Origin: Streptomyces sp. AC550_RSS872
GTDB lineage: Bacteria; Actinomycetota; Actinomycetes; Streptomycetales; Streptomycetaceae
Length of the DNA: 64,000 nucleotides
Direction of reading: 5' to 3'
Assembly: GCF_019049285.1 (NCBI RefSeq)
Contig: NZ_JAGMUL010000032.1
Span: 59,924-123,923, forward strand
The notes under the pieces: generated by a model
Seen by the model: the letters and a program-made list of their open reading frames with translations, nothing else
The model's database searches: none
What the model was told of the DNA's origin: nothing
Shown here: piece by piece, positions 32,521-40,448 of the stretch
Numbering within the stretch: the stretch's first letter is position 1
Layout of the letters: each line of letters starts with the position of its first letter
Position numbers and translations under genes: made by a program

Positions 32521-33402
32521 GTGAGCGAGCACGTCGAATGGAGTGACGCGGAGGCCCCTGCCCCGTCGGCGACCGCCGCCGTCACCCCCGCCGACGCCGC
32601 CGACGCGGCCCGGCTGGTCGCCTTCGGCCTCCAGCCGAAGCTGCAACCCGCGCGGGACCAGGAGTACGCGGAACTGCTGCGGCGCTACCGCGAGGACCCG
32701 CCGTTCGCGCGGCTCGCGGACGCCGTGGCCGCCGGGCTCGGACTGGTCGTGCTGGAGGTGTCCCCGCGCGCGGGGATGGCCGTGACGGCCGCCGAGGACT
32801 CCGTGTTCGCCGTCCGCATGGGCGACTACGCGCGTCGTACCTCCGCCGACGGCAGCGACCGCTTCCTGCACGGCCTGGCCCATCTCGCCATCGCCGCGAT
32901 GGCGTTCCCTCGGCCCGAGGACCTCGCCGACGACGGCTACATCGGGCGCGTCACGGTCAACGGCGTCGACGCCTTCGTACGGCAGGCCTGCCGGCGGCTG
33001 GAGGAGCGCGCCGACGAACAGGGTGAGAACACCGACCCGGCGACGGACGCGCCCGGTCTCGAGGCCGCCTGGCGGATCTGGGTGAGACGCAGCGCGACCG
33101 GCGCCACCAAGGACGCGCGCAGACTCGCCGGTTCCACCACCGGCATCGTCGGCAAGGCGGCCGCCTTCCTCACCGACTCCGGCTTCCTCCAGCGCACCGG
33201 CGACGACAACGGCGGCACGTACCGCACCACGGCCCGCTACCAACTCCAGGTGCGTGACATGGCGGGCAGCGCCGCCATGGCCGAACTGCTGGAGCTGGGC
33301 GTGGTCCCGGTCACCGACGGCACGCCGACGCTGCTGGCCGCCGAGGACACGGACGATCTGGAGCTGGTGGCCGACGCCGGGCTGCCGTTCCACTCCGCCT
33401 GA
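32521..33402 (+). CDS. MukE/KITE-like winged-helix subunit (candidate)
   Basis: A 293-residue protein with AAGGAG eight bases before its GTG start. After an Ala/Pro-rich N-terminus it has FARLADAVAAGLGLVVLEVS, then SVFAVRMGDYARRTSADGSD. It continues with a helical region ending GIVGKAAAFLTDSGFLQRTG, GTYRTTARYQLQVRDMA and AMAELLELGVVPV, which look like tandem winged helices. The size and location between a kleisin-like and an SMC-like gene fit a MukE/JetB-type KITE protein. A 12-codon mini-frame (32486-32524) bridges it to the previous gene with ATGA and GTGA overlaps. The assignment is by context. Confidence 0.55.
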   Translation: MSEHVEWSDAEAPAPSATAAVTPADAADAARLVAFGLQPKLQPARDQEYAELLRRYREDPPFARLADAVAAGLGLVVLEVSPRAGMAVTAAEDSVFAVRMGDYARRTSADGSDRFLHGLAHLAIAAMAFPRPEDLADDGYIGRVTVNGVDAFVRQACRRLEERADEQGENTDPATDAPGLEAAWRIWVRRSATGATKDARRLAGSTTGIVGKAAAFLTDSGFLQRTGDDNGGTYRTTARYQLQVRDMAGSAAMAELLELGVVPVTDGTPTLLAAEDTDDLELVADAGLPFHSA

Positions 33403-33503
33403 GTCCCCGGCTCCTGAATCCCCCCGCCCGAGTCCCTTCCACCTGAATCCCCGAACGTCCCTGATCCGCCCAAGACCTAGCCGAAGACTTACGAGAGTCC
33501 GCC

Positions 33504-36500
33504 ATGTACGAGCTGTCCCGGGTCCGCCTCTACTCCATCGGGCCGGCCGGTGCGCGCTATGCCGACACCGTGCTGGACCTGCGCGGTGTGGGCGAGCCCG
33601 TGCCCGATCCCGCGCCCACGCAGGCGGAGTTCTTCGAGGAGGAGCCCGTAGGGCCGCCGCGCAGGCCCGCTCCCGCCGGGGTGCTCTTCCTGGAGAACGG
33701 CGGCGGCAAGTCGGTCCTGCTCAAGCTGATCTTCTCCGTGATGCTGCCGGGCCACCGCAACACCCTGGGCGGCGCCAGCTCCGGAGTGCTGCGCAAGTTC
33801 CTGCTCGCCGACGACTGCGGGCATGTCGCGCTGGAGTGGCAGCACACGCTCACCGGCGAGTGCGTCGTCGTCGGCAAGGCCAGCGAGTGGCGCGGACGCC
33901 AGGTCTCCAACGACCCGCGCAAGTTCGCCGAGGCCTGGTACTCCTTCCGGCCCGGACCCGGGCTGAGCCTGGACAACCTGCCCGTCGCCGAGTCCACTGC
34001 CGTACGGCCGCCCGTCGAGGGCCAGTCGGGCGCCCAGGGCCGACGCCGCACCATGAAGGGCTTCCGGGACGCCATCACCGAGGCGGGCAAGGCCTATCCG
34101 CATCTGGAGGTGCACTGGGAGGAGATCCACGACCGCTGGATCGAGCACCTCGGCGACCTCGGCCTCGACCCCGAACTCTTCCGCTACCAGCGGGAGATGA
34201 ACGCCGACGAGGGTGAGGCCGCCGGCCTCTTCGCGGTCAAGAAGGACTCCGACTTCACCGACCTGCTGCTGCGGGCCGTCACGGACACCCGCGACACCGA
34301 CGGCCTCGCCGACCTGGTCAGCGGCTTCGGCAACAAGCTGGGCCGGCGTGCCGAGCTGATCGCCGAACGGGACTTCACCGCCGGGTCCGTCGACCTGCTC
34401 GGGCGGATCGTCGAGGTCGCCGAGACCCGCTCACGCGCGCGTGACATCCACGCCGGTGCCGAGCGGCGGACCCGGACCCTGGCCCGGCGGCTGTCCGCGC
34501 GCGGAGTCCAGGAGCGCGTCCGGGCGGGCGACCTCGCCCAGCGGGTCACCGCCGCCGCGTACGCCGTCACCCACTCTGAGGCGGCGCGGGAGCGCAGCGC
34601 GCTGATCGCCGCCGAACTCGCCTACCGGCACGCCTCGTTGGCGCTCTCGGCGGCTGAGAAGACGGCGGCCGCACAGAAGCGCGAGCTCGCCGAGGCGCGC
34701 ACGCTGCACTCCGCCTGGCAGGCAGCCGAGACCGCGCTGCGACACCGCGCCGCCGCCGACCGCGTCGCGCGCGTGGCCACCGCGATCCAGGAGGCCGAGC
34801 GGGACGCCGCCCCCGCGCTGGCCGCCCGTGCCAAGGCCGCCGTCGATCTCGTACGGGCCCTGCAAGCGGCCGCGCAGAGCGCCGAGGCACTCGCCAACGA
34901 GGAGGAGGAGCGGTCCGCCTCCCTCCAGGAGGTCAGCGACTCCGCGTACCGGGACTCCACCGCCGCCGCCACCGAGGCGCAGCGGGCCCGCAGCGAGGTC
35001 GGGCATCTGCGGCAGCGGCTGTCGGAGGTCGAGCAGGAGACCGCCGAGGCCGTGCGCGCGGGCTGGCTCGACGACAGCGCGCCCGACGCCGACCCGGCCC
35101 GCGCGGCCCTCGCGGCGAGCGACGCCGAGAAGACGGCCGTCGCCGCCTGGGACACCGCCCGCGAGGCATCCAGGCGAGCCGCGGAGCACGCGCGCGAAGC
35201 GGCATCAACCGAGTCCCGCGCGGAGCTGACGGCGGCCCGCGCGGCGGACGCGGCAACCGCTGCGGAGCGCGCCTACGATGCCGAGCGCCGTCTCGCCGAG
35301 GGGCTGGCGGCGGAGGAGCGGCTGGCCGAACTGATCGGTTTGACCGGTGAGTTCGGGGAGGCCGCCGAATCCGGTGTGCGACGCGGGGCCGTGCCCGCAC
35401 CCCGCAGTCGTGACGACGGCAAGGGGAGCACGACCGCCCGCGACGGCGCGCAGGAGGCCGCCTCGGGTGCCGCCGGCGAAGGCGCCCTGACGCCGGAGGA
35501 CCTGGACCGGTTCGCCGACGAGCTGCGGGAACTGCTCGACGACGCCGTCTCCGCCGCCGAACGGCAGCTCTTCGAGCTGCGTACGGCAGCCGCCGACGAC
35601 TCCCGGATCCTGGGTGCGCTCGGCGACGGCGGGCTGCTGCCGCCCGGCCCGGACGTGCTGGCCACCGTGGAGTTCCTCGGCGAACAGGGCATCCCGGCCC
35701 TGCCCGGCTGGCGCTATCTCGCCCAGGCCGTCGACCCCGCCGACCACGCGCGCGTACTGGCGGCCCGGCCCGAACTGGTCGACGGCGTGATCATCACCGA
35801 CCCCGACACGCACGCGCGTGCCCGTGAGGCGCTCGGCGACGCCGCGCTGCTGCCCCGGTCGGCCGTCGCGGTCGGAACGGCGGCAGCCCTGCTCGCCCCG
35901 ACCCCGGCGCCCGATGCGCACAGCGGGGACGTCTTCCTCGTGCCGCCGAACCCCGCCATGCACGACGAGCATGCCGCCGACGAGGAGCGGCAGGCGCTGC
36001 GCGCGCGGGCGACCGAGCGGGACGAGGAGATCCGGACGCTCGCCGCCCGGCTCGGCAAGGACCGGGAACTGGCGGCGCGGCTCGCCTCCTGGCGGACCGG
36101 CTGCCCGGCCGGCCACCTGGTCGAGCTGGCGCAGACCGCCCGGGACACGCGCGCGTTCGCCGAGGAGTCCGAGGCCGAGTTGGCCGAGGCGCGGACCGTG
36201 CGGGCCGAGGCCGACGAAGCCGCCGCCGAGGCCGCCCAGGTTCGCGACGAGCGGCAGGAGGCCGCGCAAAAGGCCCGGCGCGCCGCCGACGCCCTGGCCG
36301 GGCTGGCCTTCCGGCTGCGCGAGCGGGCCGGCTGGCAGGTCAAGCTGCGTGAACTCGCCGACGAGGCCACCGAGTCCGAGGCCCGCGCCCAGGTGTGCCT
36401 GGAGCGTGCCCGGGCCGCCGACGAGGACCGCCGTGCCGCCCAGCGCGCTGCCGATGACGCGCGCCGCACCGCGCGTGCCCTGCGCGCCGAGCGCTCGGAG

Positions 36501-38204
36501 ATCGCCGGCGCCCCCGACGACGTACCGGACACCGACGCGGACGCCGATGCCCCGAGGTCGTCCCTGCCCGCGCTGCGCGAGGCGTACCGGGCCGCCTCCC
36601 AGGTGTACGAGAAGGTCGGCGTAGGCGCGGATCTGCGGGCCGAGCAGGCCCGGGCCGAGAGCGACGAGAGCGCGGCCCGCGCGGAGCTGGACCGGCTGAG
36701 CAACAAGGTCCGTACCCGGGCCGAGCAGCTCCTTCAGTCGCCCGACGGCTCCGACGGTCCCTCCCGGCAAGCGGCCGCCACGCGCGCGGAGGAGCTCGTC
36801 CAGCTCCTGGAGACCCGTATGTCCAGCGCGAGCGAGCAGCTCGGGCGGCTGCGCGGCGAGGCCGAGCGGCACGCGCCCGAGGGCGGCGAGGCACATACCG
36901 AGCTGTCCGAGGAACTCCAGCCGCGCGACGCCGAGCACGCGCAGGCCCTGCTGCGCACCGCGACCGCCGAACTGGCCTCCCGCACCGAGGCGTTGACACA
37001 GGCCCGCGAGGCCCACGCCGAGCTCCTCGAAGAGCACCGCGCCGCCGAGGACGCGGCAGGCGGCTTCGACGAGATCGCCGCGATGCTGCGCGACCTGCTG
37101 CGCGAGCACACCTCGGACGAGGAACAGGAGACGCCCGAGCCGTACCCCGGCAACCCGGAGGAGGCCCGGCAGTCCGCCGCCGAGGCCCGCCGGTCGCTGC
37201 GCGGCTGCGCCGCCGACCTCTCCGCCGCCGAGGCCGCCGTGCGCGAGGCGAGCGATGTGCTCGTACGGCACGCCAACTCCACGCGCTACGAGCAGGTCCG
37301 CACCCCCGCCCGCCAGCAGATCCGTGAGCTGCCCGCATCGGCGCTGCCCGAGCACGCACAGAAGTGGGCGGACGCCTTCGCGCCCCGACTCCGTGTGCTC
37401 ACCGACGAGTTGGCGCAACTGGAGCGCAACCGCGACTCGATCGTGGACCGGCTCAGGGGCCTGGTCGAGTCGGCGCTGACGACCCTGCGGTCCGCCCAGC
37501 GGCTGTCCCGGCTGCCCGAGGGCCTCGGCGAGTGGTCCGGGCAGGAGTTCCTGCGCATCCGCTTCGAGGAGCCCGACCAGGCCACCCTCACCGAACGGCT
37601 GGGCGAGGTCATCGACGAGGCGACCCGGGCCGCGGTGAAGAAGAACTCGGACCTGCGACGCGACGGCATGTCCCTGCTGCTGCGCGGCGTTGCCGCGGCA
37701 CTTCAGCCGAAGGGCGTAGCCGTCGAGATCCTCAAGCCGGATGCCGTGCTGCGTGCCGAGCGCGTACCCGTCGGGCAGATGGGCGACGTGTTCTCGGGAG
37801 GTCAGCTGCTCACGGCGGCCATCGCCCTGTACTGCACGATGGCCGCGCTGCGTTCGAACGACCGGGGCCGGGACAAGCACCGGCACGCCGGGACCCTGTT
37901 CCTCGACAACCCGATCGGCCGTGCCAACGCCACCTACCTGCTGGAACTCCAGCGCGCCGTGTCGGACGCGCTCGGCGTCCAGCTCCTCTACACCACCGGC
38001 CTGTTCGACACGACCGCGCTTGCCGAGTTCCCGCTGGTCATCCGACTGCGCAACGACGCCGACCTCAGGGCGGGCCTGAAGTACATCAGCGTGGAGGAAC
38101 ACCTCCGCCCGGGACTGCCCCAGCAGCCCCAGGCGGGGGAGGCGGTGCACAGCGAGATCACGGCGACGCGCATGTACAAGCGGCCCGCGGCGACAGCCGG
38201 CTGA
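33504..38204 (+). CDS. Large SMC-like ATPase (MukB/JetC-type)
   Basis: A 1566-residue protein with SMC architecture. The Walker A is AGVLFLENGGGKSVLLKL (ENGGGKS at residues 64-70). There are two long Ala/Glu/Arg coiled-coil arms (about 330-690 and 830-1390) and a globular hinge-like insert around 700-815 (LPPGPDVLATVEFLGEQGIP, VDGVIITDPDTHARA). The C-terminal head has the ABC signature FSGGQLLTAAIALYC (1430 onward) and the Walker B strand TLFLDNPIG. The position normally held by the catalytic Glu is Asn (D1468-N1469). The conserved D-loop region and LLYTTGLFDTTALAEFPLVI follow. It is the third gene of a co-directional trio; no JetD-type nuclease or topoisomerase-like gene is adjacent. DNA-loop extrusion, plasmid restriction or chromosome organisation are the candidate roles. 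Confidence 0.8.
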   Translation: MYELSRVRLYSIGPAGARYADTVLDLRGVGEPVPDPAPTQAEFFEEEPVGPPRRPAPAGVLFLENGGGKSVLLKLIFSVMLPGHRNTLGGASSGVLRKFLLADDCGHVALEWQHTLTGECVVVGKASEWRGRQVSNDPRKFAEAWYSFRPGPGLSLDNLPVAESTAVRPPVEGQSGAQGRRRTMKGFRDAITEAGKAYPHLEVHWEEIHDRWIEHLGDLGLDPELFRYQREMNADEGEAAGLFAVKKDSDFTDLLLRAVTDTRDTDGLADLVSGFGNKLGRRAELIAERDFTAGSVDLLGRIVEVAETRSRARDIHAGAERRTRTLARRLSARGVQERVRAGDLAQRVTAAAYAVTHSEAARERSALIAAELAYRHASLALSAAEKTAAAQKRELAEARTLHSAWQAAETALRHRAAADRVARVATAIQEAERDAAPALAARAKAAVDLVRALQAAAQSAEALANEEEERSASLQEVSDSAYRDSTAAATEAQRARSEVGHLRQRLSEVEQETAEAVRAGWLDDSAPDADPARAALAASDAEKTAVAAWDTAREASRRAAEHAREAASTESRAELTAARAADAATAAERAYDAERRLAEGLAAEERLAELIGLTGEFGEAAESGVRRGAVPAPRSRDDGKGSTTARDGAQEAASGAAGEGALTPEDLDRFADELRELLDDAVSAAERQLFELRTAAADDSRILGALGDGGLLPPGPDVLATVEFLGEQGIPALPGWRYLAQAVDPADHARVLAARPELVDGVIITDPDTHARAREALGDAALLPRSAVAVGTAAALLAPTPAPDAHSGDVFLVPPNPAMHDEHAADEERQALRARATERDEEIRTLAARLGKDRELAARLASWRTGCPAGHLVELAQTARDTRAFAEESEAELAEARTVRAEADEAAAEAAQVRDERQEAAQKARRAADALAGLAFRLRERAGWQVKLRELADEATESEARAQVCLERARAADEDRRAAQRAADDARRTARALRAERSEIAGAPDDVPDTDADADAPRSSLPALREAYRAASQVYEKVGVGADLRAEQARAESDESAARAELDRLSNKVRTRAEQLLQSPDGSDGPSRQAAATRAEELVQLLETRMSSASEQLGRLRGEAERHAPEGGEAHTELSEELQPRDAEHAQALLRTATAELASRTEALTQAREAHAELLEEHRAAEDAAGGFDEIAAMLRDLLREHTSDEEQETPEPYPGNPEEARQSAAEARRSLRGCAADLSAAEAAVREASDVLVRHANSTRYEQVRTPARQQIRELPASALPEHAQKWADAFAPRLRVLTDELAQLERNRDSIVDRLRGLVESALTTLRSAQRLSRLPEGLGEWSGQEFLRIRFEEPDQATLTERLGEVIDEATRAAVKKNSDLRRDGMSLLLRGVAAALQPKGVAVEILKPDAVLRAERVPVGQMGDVFSGGQLLTAAIALYCTMAALRSNDRGRDKHRHAGTLFLDNPIGRANATYLLELQRAVSDALGVQLLYTTGLFDTTALAEFPLVIRLRNDADLRAGLKYISVEEHLRPGLPQQPQAGEAVHSEITATRMYKRPAATAG

Positions 38205-39212
38205 TCAGACGTCCTCCTTCGACACGTCGACCTGGGCGGGCGTGGCCGTCGTCTCCAGGCTGTGTTCGGCGAGGACGCCCGTCCGATGCCGTTGGACGAA
38301 CCAGTAGTAGGCGAAGCCGCCGCCCGCGATGACCGCTACGAACAGCACCGCGCCCCACCGCAGATACCAGTGGTACGGAGCCGTCGCGTTGTAGACCGAG
38401 GCGCGCGGCCAGATCAGGTTGAGGGTCATGCCCGCGCCCCACACCACGGCGACGATGTTGACCAACAGCCCCCACCGGCCCAGGGAGAACTTGCCGTCGC
38501 CGGCCGGCTGCCACTTGCCGCGCAGTCGCGCCACCAGCATCGGCGCGGTGACCCCGAGGTAGGCGAGGTAGATCATGATGATGCCGATGCTGGTGACGAC
38601 GGTGAAGATCTGCGGCTGGCGGATGTTGACCACCAGGATGGCGAGCGCCAGGAGGCCGATGATCACGGTCGGCAGTATCGGTGTCTGGAAGCGCGGGCTG
38701 ACCCGTGCCAGCCGTGAGGACGCCGGGAGGTTGTTGTCCCGGGCCATCGCGAACGCCAGCCGGATCGCCGCGGTGTGGACCGCCAGGGCGCACACGGTGA
38801 CGGCGATCAGCACGCACCACAGCATCGCCTTGCCGGCCGTGGGGCCGAGCACGTTGAGCACGACGTACTGGAGGCCGTCCGTCGACAGTTTCTCGCCGTT
38901 CAGGCTGGAGACGCTCATCAGCGCGAGCAGCAGGATCAGGCCGCCGAGGACGAACGAGGCCACGATGGCGCGGATGATGGCACGTGGCGCGTTGCGCGAC
39001 GGGTCCAGGCACTCCTCGCCGAGGGAGGAGGCCGTGTCGAAGCCGTACATGACGTACGCGGACGCCAGTGACGCCACGAGGAACGCGCCCAGATAGCCGG
39101 CGCCGTAGCCCGCGCCGGTGCCGTTCGTCTCCATGACCACCTGCGGGCCGCGGGTGATGTGGACGGCGAACAGGACGATCAATACGACGGGGACGGTCGA
39201 CGTCGTATGACG
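38205..39212 (-). pseudogene. APC-family permease lacking its N-terminal third
   Basis: The frame encodes the last seven or so helices of an amino acid permease: TVPVVLIVLFAVHITRGPQV, GAFLVASLASAYVMYGFDTA, then SSLGEECLDPSRNAPRAI, IRLAFAMARDNNLPASSRL, LPTVIIGLLALAILVVNI and a His/Lys-poor tail. Full-length relatives have about 500 residues and 12 helices. Homology begins abruptly near 39212 and the first four to five helices are absent. The open frame continues upstream to 39344, but that sequence is Pro/Gly/Arg-rich and not permease-like. A deletion fused the fragment to unrelated DNA, so it is unlikely to function. Confidence 0.7.
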
Positions 39213-39379
39213 TGCCCTTCCAGGGGCGGTTCGCTCGACCTGGTCCTGAGCCGGCGGTAGCGGCACGGTGGAACGGCAGCGGCCCTGGCCCTGGCTCTGG
39301 CCCGGGCGGCCAGGGGCCGACTTGCCGCACGCTGAGGGCGGCACCGCGCTGTGGCCGCCGGCTTCGCGCCGCTCGACCC

Positions 39380-40027
39380 TCAGGAGTGCGACAACTGCCC
39401 GGCCCCGCCCTGCCGCCGTATTCGTTTCTGTGCGCGCTCGGCCTGCCGCGCCTGGCGTCGAGCCCGCCGCCGCTCACGACGCAGGGCGCGCGCCGTGCTG
39501 CTCGGCGTCGAGACCACGCCGTTGCGCTGCTTCCACACCTGGCGCGTCACCCAGACGTCCAGGGCGCCCCAGGTGGCCACCACGGTGCTGACCACACTGC
39601 TGATCACCATCGGGAAGGCCAGCCATGATCCCGCCATGGTGCACAGGAAGGCCACCATCGCCTGGATCAGTGTGACCGCGATGATCAGCACCGCTCGCAC
39701 GGCCGACGTCCGCACCGGATCCGGCATCCGGGGCCGTCGGGCGGGCTCCTCCACCCACAGTGGCCGGTGGGCCGACCAAGCTCGGCTCGCCCCGCTGCCG
39801 CTTGTCACGACTGTGCGCTCGTCCCTCGTGGCCTCGACACCGGAGCCGGCCGAGGTGTCACGCTCGTCCGCTGTCATCGCACTCGCGCCCACCGGGACGT
39901 CTCGGCCGCCCGTCGTCTCGCCTCCGTCCACCGGAATGTCGCGATCCAGCGCTTCGGGGCCGCGCCGCGCCGTCACTGGCGCCGTGGCGCCGTCCTCGGC
40001 CGCCTCGTGCCGCTCCGCCGTGCCCAT
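39380..40027 (-). CDS. Hypothetical two-helix membrane protein with basic tail
   Basis: A 215-residue protein (an upstream GTG at 40045 would add six residues). The first 100 residues are polar and Thr/Asp/Gly-rich. Two adjacent helices follow (AVRAVLIIAVTLIQAMVAFL and WLAFPMVISSVVSTVVATWG). A strongly basic C-terminal helix (LRRERRRARRQARQAERAQKR) could contact membrane phosphates or nucleic acid. I do not recognise the family. It lies divergent from the conservon kinase gene. Confidence 0.65.
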   Translation of the reverse strand: MGTAERHEAAEDGATAPVTARRGPEALDRDIPVDGGETTGGRDVPVGASAMTADERDTSAGSGVEATRDERTVVTSGSGASRAWSAHRPLWVEEPARRPRMPDPVRTSAVRAVLIIAVTLIQAMVAFLCTMAGSWLAFPMVISSVVSTVVATWGALDVWVTRQVWKQRNGVVSTPSSTARALRRERRRARRQARQAERAQKRIRRQGGAGQLSHS

Positions 40028-40045
40028 CAACGTGTCACTCCCCAC

Positions 40046-40448
40046 CGCCAGCAGACCGCTTGCCCGTGCCTGAAGACCCGGCTCCCCAGTGGCTGCCCGG
40101 CTTGCGCTGTTTTACGCCGCCCGGGGACGGGATGCGGCTCCTGTGGCTCCTTCCGCCCCCATTCCCGTACAGAAGGACGATCGAGACCTCCCGAAGATTC
40201 CCGAGAAGGATAAATTTCCGGCCAACTGGCCCCGCAGACCGGCCGGATCCCTCCCCGCGGCCGCCGGGGGATCACGGGAGGCAATCTCCCGCAATGCCCG
40301 GACAACTCGCCATGTCTCGTCGGCAGTGCGGAAGTTCAGCTTCCGGATGTATCTTCGAGTTACTTGTGCGTCGGTAGTAGGCTCGCGCCAATTGTTGACG
40401 CACAGGTGTGCCCCCTGCCCGGTTGGGGGGTTTGAGCTGGGGGAGGCC
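40046..40448. other. 403-bp region upstream of the conservon
   Basis: No coding region is supported. It should contain the promoters of the conservon (rightward) and the basic membrane protein (leftward). A GGGGGAGG ribosome site (40439-40446) closes it. No -35/-10 pair stood out clearly. Confidence 0.4.

Noticed and set aside
35205..38150. Minus-strand open frame of about 980 codons opposite the SMC-like ATPase
   Set aside because: Low-complexity Gly/Ala/Arg/Leu translation with no family motif; the plus strand has Walker A, signature and Walker B motifs.
30963..38204. Calling the SMC trio a complete Wadjet defence system
   Set aside because: No JetD-like gene is present next to it and the Walker B differs, so only a non-canonical SMC complex is claimed.
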